From Verrucomicrobiota bacterium (GTDB lineage: Bacteria > Verrucomicrobiota > Verrucomicrobiia > Opitutales > Intestinicryptomonadaceae), in assembly GCA_023450935.1 (NCBI GenBank), contig JAEXGH010000027.1, positions 1 through 11,216 of the forward strand: a stretch of 11,216 nucleotides of DNA. The letters run 5' to 3'. Of this stretch, positions 4,953 through 11,216 are shown in pieces (within the stretch, counting starts at the first letter, position 1; the number at the start of each line of letters is the position of its first letter). Made by a program: the position numbers and the translations under genes. The notes under the pieces are model-generated. The model was not told where the DNA came from and made no database searches. It saw nothing but the letters and a program-made list of their open reading frames with translations.

Positions 4953-5606
4953 TTAAATCCTAACCACACACGAAAACAGCACCGCGAAGAAGTGCATGAC
5001 AGTTCCCAGCAGGACGAACAAGTGCCAGATTCCGTGCGAATATTTCCAGTTCTTTTTGACGTAAAAAACTATTCCCGCCGAGTAGAAGACGCCGCCGAGA
5101 ATCAAAAACACAATCGAGGTTGTCGAGATTGCCGCGAACAGCTTTCCCGAGACGAACACAATCAGCCAGCCCATAGCCAAATACAGCCCGATAGACCAGA
5201 TTTTCGTTCCGGACGGATTTGTGAAGAGCTTTAGAAACGTTCCCAGAAGTGCCAAGAACCAGATTATTCCGAACATCCACCACGCCGTCGGAGAGCGCAT
5301 TGGCACAAGCAGAAATGGCGTGTAGCTGCCCGCTATTAGAAAGTATATGGAAATATGGTCGAACTTCTTTAGAACAGCTTTCGCTTTTGAGACTGGAACG
5401 GCATGGTAGATTGACGACGCCGTGTATGTGCACAACATCGCCCCGCCGAAGATTGCGCAGGAGACAATCGCCCAGCAGTCGGCGTAGAAGCACGAAAGCG
5501 TCACAAGCACGCTGATTGCGCACACGCTGAAGAGCATTCCCGCGACGTGCGTTGCGGTGTTGAAGATTTCCTCCTCCGGCGTGTATACCCTGCAAGTTTT
5601 TTCCAT
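4953..5606 (-). CDS. Hemolysin III / TrhA family seven-helix membrane protein
   Basis: A 217-residue integral membrane protein of the PAQR/hemolysin III family with about seven hydrophobic helices. Family marks are EEEIFNTATHVAG (11-23), SSIYH with H68 (64-68), KFDHISIYFLIAGSYTP (81-97) with D83, and HGIWH with H191 and H195. The conserved histidines and aspartate form the probable metal site of this superfamily. Some Bacillus members were called hemolysins, and the E. coli TrhA/YqfA relatives are linked to membrane energetics; a toxin role should not be assumed. It begins 9 bases after the XRE regulator stop and is followed 6 bases later by the dCMP deaminase gene, so it is co-transcribed. 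The MEKTCRV start is the first plausible ATG. Confidence 0.93.
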   Translation of the reverse strand: MEKTCRVYTPEEEIFNTATHVAGMLFSVCAISVLVTLSCFYADCWAIVSCAIFGGAMLCTYTASSIYHAVPVSKAKAVLKKFDHISIYFLIAGSYTPFLLVPMRSPTAWWMFGIIWFLALLGTFLKLFTNPSGTKIWSIGLYLAMGWLIVFVSGKLFAAISTTSIVFLILGGVFYSAGIVFYVKKNWKYSHGIWHLFVLLGTVMHFFAVLFSCVVRI

Positions 5607-5615
5607 ACGGGCAAG

Positions 5616-6038
5616 TCAAGTCCTTTTGGCGCGCTTGGCAACCTTTTTTTTGACGCCGCAGGCGAACGCCGAACGCAGCCTTTCTATGACGCGCTCAAGT
5701 TGCCTTTTTGTCCGACAGCGGGCGAGTATTGTTTCCACGCATTCCGAAATCTCCGCGCGGCTTGGGCTTTGCTTGGGCGGCGTTTCGTTCGAAAAAACGC
5801 GCGGCTTGCCGAGCTCCTCGGAGAGCAGTTGCTCCGCCCGAACGCCGAAGAATTCGGCCAACCTTTCCAGTGTCCGTTCCCCGCGGGGGACGCGCCCGCG
5901 CTTCCAAGTGCTTACCGTGCTAAGCGGGTAGTTTGTGCGTTCCGAAATTTCGCGCAGAGTGAGTTTTTTTTCGAACATTAAAAGCCTGAAATTTCGGGCG
6001 AAAATGCGGTTGCCGTATGTCTTTGTTTTGTTTGCCAT
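5616..6038 (-). CDS. XRE-family helix-turn-helix transcriptional regulator
   Basis: A 140-residue DNA-binding protein. Residues about 12-73 form an XRE/Cro-type helix-turn-helix: NFRLLMFEKKLTLREIS, then TNYPLSTVSTWKRGR (the recognition helix), then ERTLERLAEFFGVRAEQLL. A proline-containing linker (77-94) leads to a helical C-terminal part and a very basic tail (KKKVAKRAKRT, 130-140) that may add non-specific DNA contact. It is the first gene of a four-gene minus-strand operon and faces the AT-rich region 6039-6179, so autoregulation is likely; this is inference. Target and signal are unknown. The ATG at 6038 gives a normal N-terminus but has no Shine-Dalgarno sequence. Confidence 0.9.
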   Translation of the reverse strand: MANKTKTYGNRIFARNFRLLMFEKKLTLREISERTNYPLSTVSTWKRGRVPRGERTLERLAEFFGVRAEQLLSEELGKPRVFSNETPPKQSPSRAEISECVETILARCRTKRQLERVIERLRSAFACGVKKKVAKRAKRT

Positions 6039-6179
6039 CTGGTTGTGAGGTAGAATTATTCTACATTTTATATTGACAATTTAAATTTAATGATATTTTA
6101 TAGCTTAAATGTTTATTATTAAAATAAACATCAAATCGTAAGGAAAAACAATAATATAATAATTAAATTTAAATAAGAA
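6039..6179. promoter_or_regulatory. AT-rich divergent promoter/operator region between two DNA-binding protein genes
   Basis: This 141-bp gap is far more AT-rich than its GC-rich surroundings. It contains TTGACA (6073-6078), a possible plus-strand -35 box, with tattttatag-like sequence (6094-6103) downstream as a loose -10. The dyad atgtttat (6109-6116) / ataaacat (6124-6131), with a 7-bp spacer, is a candidate operator for the XRE protein or its divergent neighbour. The box assignments are inference. Confidence 0.5.
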
Positions 6180-6551
6180 ATGAAGAAGCATAAATATATC
6201 GACGGCGAACGGGTCGATACCGGATATTTTTCGGGACTTTTACCGAAGGGGCAGGATTGGTTCAGCCCGAAAGAGATAGGCGCAATCATCGGCAGAAGCG
6301 ACCAATACGTAAGGGACACGTTCTACAGCGGCAAAATTTTGGGACATCTTTCCAACGGACTCGCCAAAAAGGGCAAGGAGAAGAAATCGTATCTGCGCGT
6401 GCACCGCGACGCCGTCGCGCTTTATTTGGCGCAGTCGGCAAACTATTCGTCGGATGAGCTTATCTCGGCGTTGTCGGAGATAATCGGCAGACTTTCCGAC
6501 TACCAGTTCGTCCGTCTCGAGAAAATCATAAAACGCCGCTACACCCCGTAG
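6180..6551 (+). CDS. Small excisionase/MerR-like helix-turn-helix protein
   Basis: A 123-residue protein. The segment DWFSPKEIGAIIGRSDQYVRDTFYSGKILGHLSNG (26-60), followed by KKSYLRVHRDAVALYLAQS (68-86), has the layout of an excisionase/MerR-type winged helix: a 'where-to-look' helix, a recognition helix, a basic turn, and a strand ending in a helix that starts with 'RDA'. A C-terminal helical part (91-118) ends in a basic patch (KIIKRRY). The gene diverges from the XRE regulator and is monocistronic, closed by a strong terminator. No integrase or other phage gene is nearby, so a regulator is more likely than a recombination directionality factor. The precise function is unknown. No Shine-Dalgarno sequence precedes the ATG. 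Confidence 0.75.
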   Translation: MKKHKYIDGERVDTGYFSGLLPKGQDWFSPKEIGAIIGRSDQYVRDTFYSGKILGHLSNGLAKKGKEKKSYLRVHRDAVALYLAQSANYSSDELISALSEIIGRLSDYQFVRLEKIIKRRYTP

Positions 6552-6572
6552 GGGGCGGTTCGGAATTTTTGC

Positions 6573-6606
6573 GGCGGCGCGGCGTTGTGCTGCGCCGCCT
6601 TTTTTT
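6573..6606 (+). terminator. Strong rho-independent terminator
   Basis: GGCGGCGC (6573-6580) pairs with GCGCCGCC (6592-6599). The stem extends to 10 bp through a G-T and a G-C pair, and is followed directly by seven Ts (6600-6606). It lies 21 bases after the stop of the helix-turn-helix gene and separates it from djlA. This also argues against an upstream start for djlA in the same frame at 6569. Confidence 0.9.
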
Positions 6607-6664
6607 AATGTTTCCAAAAAAGTGTTGCGCGGGCGGCGCAATTTTGTTTCGTTTGTCGAATCGA

Positions 6665-7414
6665 ATGAAAGGTAAAATACTTGGCAGTTTGTTGGGCTTT
6701 TTTATGGGCGGGCCGATTGGGTTGCTCGTAGGGGCGGCTCTTGGGCACGTTTTTTTGGATATGCCCGCAAAGGCGGCGGAGGGCAGGGCGCGTTTCAACG
6801 CGCTTGTCTGTATTGCGATAGCCAAGCTCGTGAAGGCCGACGGGCGCGTTGCGCAGTCGGAAATAGACGAGGTCGAGCGGATTTTTGCGGAGTTGGGGCT
6901 TGACGGAGACGAACGCGCCGCGGCAATAAAGGCGTATCACCGGGGGAGAAACAGCCCGATTTTGCTATCCGAAACGGCGGCGGAGTTCGCGCGCGAATTC
7001 CCGTCGGATACGGCGCGCAGGGCGTATATGATAATTTTGTGCAGGGTTGCCCTCGCCGACGGAACGCTCGGCGCGGAGGAGACGGCAATGCTCGAAGGCG
7101 TTGCGCGCCTGCTGGGGTTGCGGCTTTCGGATTTTGTTGTTAGGCAGGCTGAGGGCGGTTCGGGCGGAGGAAATTTCGGCGGCGGAAGCGGCGCATCGCG
7201 CGGGGGCTCGCTTTCGGAGGCGTTCGCTCTTTTGGGTGTTTCGCCCGACGCGTCCGCCGACGAAATCAAGCGCGCGTATAGGCGCAAGTGCAAGGAGCTG
7301 CACCCCGACATTCTGCGGAGCAAGGGGCTTGGCGAAGTGGCTTTAAAGGCTCTCGAAAGGGAGCTTTCGCGCGTCAACGACGCGTATGAAACAATCAAAA
7401 AATACAAAAAATAA
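6665..7414 (+). CDS. djlA: DjlA-like membrane-anchored co-chaperone (TerB plus DnaJ domains)
   Basis: A 249-residue protein with a three-part layout. A glycine-rich transmembrane segment spans about 5-30 (LGSLLGFFMGGPIGLLVGAALG), similar to the dimerising segment of DjlA. A TerB-like helical domain spans about 43-161, with paired ADGR and ADGT acidic turns. After a Gly/Ser-rich linker (164-182) comes a C-terminal J domain (183-249) with the HPD motif at 213-215. It should recruit DnaK at the inner membrane and stimulate its ATPase. I choose the ATG at 6665 because the longer frame from 6569 begins inside the terminator stem and adds an arginine-rich, unrelated N-terminus. It is followed 9 bases later by a small unknown gene, probably co-transcribed. 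Confidence 0.92.
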   Translation: MKGKILGSLLGFFMGGPIGLLVGAALGHVFLDMPAKAAEGRARFNALVCIAIAKLVKADGRVAQSEIDEVERIFAELGLDGDERAAAIKAYHRGRNSPILLSETAAEFAREFPSDTARRAYMIILCRVALADGTLGAEETAMLEGVARLLGLRLSDFVVRQAEGGSGGGNFGGGSGASRGGSLSEAFALLGVSPDASADEIKRAYRRKCKELHPDILRSKGLGEVALKALERELSRVNDAYETIKKYKK

Positions 7415-7423
7415 AGGGCGTTT

Positions 7424-7744
7424 ATGTTGGACAAAATCAGATCGGCGGCTCTCGAGGGCTACGTGAAAAACAAATTCGGCGAATATCTTCAGGGGGGCGA
7501 TTTTTCGGCAGAGCTGAACACTTCGGAGTGCTTTTTGAAAATCGCCGCAACGCTTGCGGGCGAAGAGTCGCGCACGATTTTTAACATAGAAAAATTCGAG
7601 CTTCAGACGCTCGAAAACGGCAAAGACAAAAACCTTGTAGTTCGCGAAATATCGTGCAACAGGCCGTGGCTTAAAAAACTCGCCGAAAACTACCTGCTCG
7701 ACAAGCCCGTGAGCCTGCCGAGCTTCATTGCGGGCGCGCTGTAG
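7424..7744 (+). CDS. Hypothetical protein, 106 residues, downstream of djlA
   Basis: I do not recognise this protein. It is soluble in appearance, with no signal peptide or membrane segment. The N-terminal half includes a helix-like MLDKIRSAALEGYVKNKFGEYLQ. A strand-like middle (TIFNIEKFELQTLENGKDKNLVVREISC, 51-78) leads to a terminal helix (RPWLKKLAENYLL). Reality is supported by the 9-base spacing from djlA, a partial Shine-Dalgarno (AGGG at 7415-7418) 5 bases before the ATG, and codon use like its neighbours. It may be a partner or client of the co-chaperone, but that is only positional inference. Confidence 0.75.
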   Translation: MLDKIRSAALEGYVKNKFGEYLQGGDFSAELNTSECFLKIAATLAGEESRTIFNIEKFELQTLENGKDKNLVVREISCNRPWLKKLAENYLLDKPVSLPSFIAGAL

Positions 7745-7796
7745 CCGCTCGCCGCGCGCTGGCTTTCGAACGACAATTTAAACAAAAGCAAAAGTT

Positions 7797-9782
7797 ATGG
7801 AAAAAAACCTTCCCGAAAAAAAACGCGTATCGCGCCGCCGCTTTTTAAGCTCCGCGGCAATGGGTATGTTGGGCTACTCGCTGATGGTTGACGTTGACGC
7901 CGATGCGGCGCCGGTTGGCTCGCGCGCAAAAAACGCCTTTGCAAAGGCGGACAAACGCGGCGCGGGAAAGGCGGAGGCGTCGGCAAATCCGTTCGGACAG
8001 CCCACTATGGACGACGTTCCCCTCTCCTGCGACGTGCTTGTTGCCGGCGGCGGGCTTTCGGGAATCTGCGCGGCTTTGGCGGCGGCGCGAAGCGGTGCGA
8101 AAGTGGTTCTCGTGCAGAACCGCTCCAACTTGGGCGGCAATTCAAGCTCCGAAGTGCGCATGCACCCGCTCGGCATAAGCAGCTGGGAAGTGGGCTTCAG
8201 GGAGGGTGGAATACTCGAGGAGTTGAAGCTTAAAAACGCGGCGGAAAACCCCGAAATGAGTTGGGGGGTTTGGGAAATGGTGCTTTACGACAAGGTTCGG
8301 AGCGAAAAAAACATCACGCTTTTGCTCGACACCACGCTCTTCGGCGCGGAGGTAAAAAACGGGCTGATTGTGCGCGCGTTCGCCCGCTGCGATTTGTCGC
8401 TTACAAACTACGTTATTTCGGCGAAACAGTTCATCGACTGCACGGGCGACTGCCGCCTTGCGCTCGAGGCGGGCGCGGAGGTGATGGCGGGGCGCGACGG
8501 AAAGGAAAAATACGGCGAAACTCTGGCGGACTTTTTCACTAAAGGCGACCGCCTGTGCTGCTCGATTCTTTTCACCTCGCGCGATGCCGGCAGGGAGGTC
8601 AAGTTTACGCCGCCCACATGGGCGCGCAAGGTCACGGCGGAGAATATGAAGTTCCGCAACCCCAAGTCGGGCGGCGGGCTCAACTACGGCTACTGGTTCA
8701 TCTCGTTCGGCGGAAAACTCGATACCGTCCGCGACATGGAGGTAATCCGCCGCGAGTTGCTGGCAATTTTGCTGGGCGTGTGGGGCTACATAAAAAATTG
8801 CGGCAAATATCCCGAGGCGAAAAATCTCGACTTGGATTTTATCGGAATGCTGCCCGCCCGCCGCGACACCTACAGAATAGCCGGCTACGACATTTTCACT
8901 CAGCACGACATAGAGGGCGGCTGGCGCAACCGCCCCGACCAAATCATAACCGTAGGCTGGCCGATGGAAGACCAGCCCTCCGACGGGTTCGACTTCAAGG
9001 GTAAGCCGGCAATCTACGGCGGAAAAACGCCCTACTACAATCTGCCGCTTACGGCGATGTATTCAAAGGACGTAAAAAACCTGATGATGGCGGGGCGCAA
9101 TATGAACACTTCCCACATAGCCTTCACTTCCACGCGCATTATGAACACGGGCGCGCTTGCGGGCGAAGTCGCGGGCAATGTTGCAGCGTTGTGCGCGGCT
9201 CGTGGAATGAATCCGCGCGAAGCGGGGCTGTCGGAAAAGACTCTCTCGGAGCTTCGGCAAAAACTCATAAAAGACGGCAACATAATTGTGGGCTTTAAAA
9301 ACGAGGACGCCGCCGACCTGATTTTGCAAGCCGCAGCTTCCGCCACCGAGTCCGATTTCGGAACGTCGCCCGACAACGCCAAAAACGGCGTGAATTTCGA
9401 CTTCGCGGGCGAGAACAAAAACCGCTGGCAGGCGGCTATAGCCAAATCTCCCACGCTTGCGTTTACATGGGAAAAACCCGTTGAAATTTCGCAGGTGCGG
9501 CTGAATCTGGATACGGGCTGCCGACAGCTTACGCAGTCGTGCGAGGTCAACATTCGCAACCGAATGATACTTGCCCCACAGCCCGAAACGCTGCGCGATT
9601 TCGACATAACCGCCGTGCTTGCCGACGGCAAAAAACGCACGCTTGCGCGCGTGCGCGGCAACTGCCAAAAAATGGTGCGCGTCGATTTCGGCAAAGTCGC
9701 GGTGAAGTCGGTTTCGGTAAAATGCCTTGCCACGAACGGCGACGAAAAGGCATCTATTTTCGAGGTCAGAGCCTACGCGTAG
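7797..9782 (+). CDS. Tat-exported FAD-dependent oxidoreductase with C-terminal beta-sandwich domain
   Basis: A 661-residue flavoenzyme. The N-terminus has a twin-arginine signal (SRRRFLSS, 12-19), a hydrophobic stretch, and an AxA-type cleavage site near ADA (35-37). The FAD-binding Rossmann fold starts at CDVLVAGGGLSG (78-89), with a matching acidic/basic NRSNLGGNSS segment (108-117). Further family (FAD_oxidored type) motifs are DCTGDCRLALEAGAE (214-228), MLPARRD (351-357) and MAGRNMNTSHIAFTSTR (431-447). Residues about 525-661 look like a discoidin/F5-8C-type beta-sandwich, suggesting carbohydrate binding. The substrate is not shown; export with cofactor bound and the adjacent beta-helix protein suggest an extracellular or periplasmic glycan or glycoside. 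No Shine-Dalgarno sequence is visible at the start. Confidence 0.9.
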   Translation: MEKNLPEKKRVSRRRFLSSAAMGMLGYSLMVDVDADAAPVGSRAKNAFAKADKRGAGKAEASANPFGQPTMDDVPLSCDVLVAGGGLSGICAALAAARSGAKVVLVQNRSNLGGNSSSEVRMHPLGISSWEVGFREGGILEELKLKNAAENPEMSWGVWEMVLYDKVRSEKNITLLLDTTLFGAEVKNGLIVRAFARCDLSLTNYVISAKQFIDCTGDCRLALEAGAEVMAGRDGKEKYGETLADFFTKGDRLCCSILFTSRDAGREVKFTPPTWARKVTAENMKFRNPKSGGGLNYGYWFISFGGKLDTVRDMEVIRRELLAILLGVWGYIKNCGKYPEAKNLDLDFIGMLPARRDTYRIAGYDIFTQHDIEGGWRNRPDQIITVGWPMEDQPSDGFDFKGKPAIYGGKTPYYNLPLTAMYSKDVKNLMMAGRNMNTSHIAFTSTRIMNTGALAGEVAGNVAALCAARGMNPREAGLSEKTLSELRQKLIKDGNIIVGFKNEDAADLILQAAASATESDFGTSPDNAKNGVNFDFAGENKNRWQAAIAKSPTLAFTWEKPVEISQVRLNLDTGCRQLTQSCEVNIRNRMILAPQPETLRDFDITAVLADGKKRTLARVRGNCQKMVRVDFGKVAVKSVSVKCLATNGDEKASIFEVRAYA

Positions 9783-9794
9783 AATTCAAAAAAA

Positions 9795-9799
9795 AGGAG
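9795..9799 (+). promoter_or_regulatory. Strong Shine-Dalgarno of the beta-helix protein gene
   Basis: AGGAG lies 9 bases before the ATG at 9809. It decides the start: the frame is open from 9539, but the upstream 90 codons overlap the oxidoreductase gene and are arginine-rich. It is the only canonical ribosome binding site in the window. Confidence 0.85.
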
Positions 9800-9808
9800 A
9801 AAAATATC

Positions 9809-11173
9809 ATGAGAAACAGAATGTTGGTAGTTGTTTTGTTCTGCCTTACCGCGTTGCGCGCGGCGGCAATCGACGCGGAAAGCTTCGGCTTCAGCGCGGG
9901 CGGCGATCCGCTCGAAAACGCGCGCGCGTTGCAAAAGGCGGTAGACTGCGGCGGCGAAATCCGCGTCTCGAAGGCGGGCGTCTACGATGTGGGCGCAACC
10001 GTGCTTATCGGCGACAACACTTCGCTCGTCTTCGCCGAGGGGGTGGTCATTCGCAAAAACGCAAAACACGGAGTGTTCAACTACGTCTTCTTGAACAAGG
10101 GGGCTCGCCAACGCCAATACAACAAAAACATTTCGCTTGTAGGTCTTAATCTGAGCGTAAACAACGTTGACCACATAGACACTTCCGACATTTTGGGACT
10201 TGTGGGGCAGGTTTCCTTTTTCTACGTTAAAAATCTCAAAATCCGCGACCTACGCTGCACCGACCTGCGCGCGAACCAGTTTTGTATACAGGTTTGCACC
10301 TTTGAAGATATCGACATTTCGGGTGCGGAAATAAGGGGGCACAAGGACGGAATCCACCTCGGGCGCGGAACGCGCTTCAGAATTTCCGACTGCACTTTCG
10401 CCACGGGCGACGACGCCATTGCCCTCAACGCTCACGACTACGACATCTCCAACCCCGAAATGGGCTGGATTGAAAACGGCATAATAGAAAACATCTTTGA
10501 CTTGGAGCCGTCGGAGCTGCTCATCGGGTTCAACGGCAAGCCCATCTACGGATATTTCTGCCGCATAATTTCGGGCACTTGGACGGAATGGAAACGCGGA
10601 ATGCAGATTCAGAAATCGGACACAGTTGTTTCGGACGGGAGAATGTATAGGGCTCAGATGAAGCCCGACGGCAAAGTGTTCGTCTCGCAAACGCAGCCCA
10701 CACATTCCGACGGGGCGAAAGTTTTGGACGGCATAAAATGGCGCATGACGCAGACCGACGTAGAGTTCAATGCGGGCGTGCGCAATGTTGTATTCAGAAA
10801 CATATTTTTGCAGAAAGCAAGAACGGCGTCGTTTTCAATCCACGCCGATATGGACGTATGGAGCAGGTCGTTCTACCCAGACGGAAAGTTCACAATGCAG
10901 GAAAATCTTGTCTTCGACAATATCCGCGTTTTGCACGACAAGCCCAAGCCGTTTTTGCTTGTTAAAGTTCCCGTAAACAGAGTCAACATTTCCAACTCTT
11001 TCTTGAAAAACAACAACATAATATTCTTGAACCACAAGGATATTGACAACTCTTCGCCCACGGTTCTCAATATTTTCAACACGTCGTTTGAGCCGACGCA
11101 GAAGATGGATTTTATAAAGAATAACGTTGCGGGCAAGCACATTGAAACCAACTGTTTTCCCTCGGTAAAGTAG
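9809..11173 (+). CDS. Secreted GH28-like right-handed beta-helix protein with inserted module
   Basis: A 454-residue protein with a Sec signal peptide (MRNRMLVVVLFCLTALRAAA, cleavage near residue 20). The body is a parallel beta-helix related to glycoside hydrolase family 28/pectate-lyase-like enzymes: repeated N-x-x-I/F strands (NISLVGLNL, NLKIRDLRC, DIDISGAEI, FRISDCTF). The family's acidic cluster is represented by HKDGIHLG (D180) and GDDAIALN (D201, D202). The usual GHG and RIK motifs of classic polygalacturonases are not seen, so the reaction may differ or be lost. Residues about 258-316 form an inserted W-rich module (see findings). It lies 26 bases after the FAD-oxidoreductase and is probably co-transcribed. 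The product is predicted to act outside the cytoplasm on a plant- or algal-type polysaccharide; the substrate is unknown. Confidence 0.85.
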   Translation: MRNRMLVVVLFCLTALRAAAIDAESFGFSAGGDPLENARALQKAVDCGGEIRVSKAGVYDVGATVLIGDNTSLVFAEGVVIRKNAKHGVFNYVFLNKGARQRQYNKNISLVGLNLSVNNVDHIDTSDILGLVGQVSFFYVKNLKIRDLRCTDLRANQFCIQVCTFEDIDISGAEIRGHKDGIHLGRGTRFRISDCTFATGDDAIALNAHDYDISNPEMGWIENGIIENIFDLEPSELLIGFNGKPIYGYFCRIISGTWTEWKRGMQIQKSDTVVSDGRMYRAQMKPDGKVFVSQTQPTHSDGAKVLDGIKWRMTQTDVEFNAGVRNVVFRNIFLQKARTASFSIHADMDVWSRSFYPDGKFTMQENLVFDNIRVLHDKPKPFLLVKVPVNRVNISNSFLKNNNIIFLNHKDIDNSSPTVLNIFNTSFEPTQKMDFIKNNVAGKHIETNCFPSVK

Positions 11174-11216
11174 GCGGGAAGTTGTTCTGATTTTTGCGAA
11201 ACGTCGGGTGCGGCTC

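Noticed and set aside
4488..5234. Long plus-strand frame (248 codons) opposite the deaminase and hemolysin-III genes
   Set aside because: It is antisense to two well-supported genes with clear motifs, and its translation has no recognisable domain.
5616..6551. Prophage remnant suggested by the XRE and excisionase-like pair
   Set aside because: No integrase, structural or lysis genes or attachment repeats are present, and the flanking genes are housekeeping.
6569..6664. Upstream start for djlA
   Set aside because: It begins in the terminator stem and adds a basic stretch before the membrane segment.
9539..9808. N-terminal extension of the beta-helix protein
   Set aside because: It overlaps the oxidoreductase, is arginine-rich, and would hide the clear signal peptide that begins after the AGGAG site.
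1..11216. tRNA, rRNA or insertion-sequence genes
   Set aside because: No tRNA cloverleaf with a conserved T-arm, no rRNA-like sequence and no transposase frame were found on reading both strands.

Overview
The window is chromosomal DNA from a GC-rich bacterium. It has tightly packed housekeeping operons, structured non-coding DNA at gene ends, and one pair of exported enzymes at the right edge. Only one gene start has a strong Shine-Dalgarno sequence. That, together with the secreted Tat FAD-oxidoreductase next to a GH28-like beta-helix protein, suggests the Verrucomicrobiota or wider PVC group. This placement is inference; there is no rRNA here to prove it.

Layout. (1) 1-265 holds small hairpins and a structured repeat (element C, copy 1) just 3' of ispF. 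(2) 266-2161, minus strand, is an overlapping pyrF-ispD-ispF operon. ispE (2209-3093) diverges from it 47 bp away, so three consecutive MEP-pathway enzymes sit together. (3) 3094-3930 is an 837-bp gene-free space between convergent genes. It contains an interspersed repeat array (A-B-A'-B-A), a cluster of short-loop hairpins and a second element C (3717-3920) with 14-bp terminal inverted repeats. (4) 3931-6038, minus strand, is a four-gene run: XRE regulator, hemolysin-III-type membrane protein, dCMP deaminase and YqgE/AlgH protein. (5) 6039-6179 is an AT-rich divergent control region with a dyad, followed by an excisionase-like DNA-binding protein and a strong terminator (6573-6606). (6) 6665-7744 carries a DjlA-like TerB/DnaJ co-chaperone and an unrecognised 106-residue protein. 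(7) 7797-11173 carries a Tat-exported FAD-dependent oxidoreductase and a Sec-exported GH28-like beta-helix protein with an inserted module; the two are probably co-transcribed and act on an external glycan.

The most unusual material is non-coding. Two copies of element C sit directly 3' of two unrelated minus-strand operons, in the same orientation. They share a 46-nt core (44 identical) and linker sequence, but their long stems differ in sequence while staying base-paired. The B repeats in 3213-3540 also show compensatory stem changes. This looks like selection on a folded RNA or DNA, or a mobile palindromic element family. I could not match it to a named family from sequence alone.
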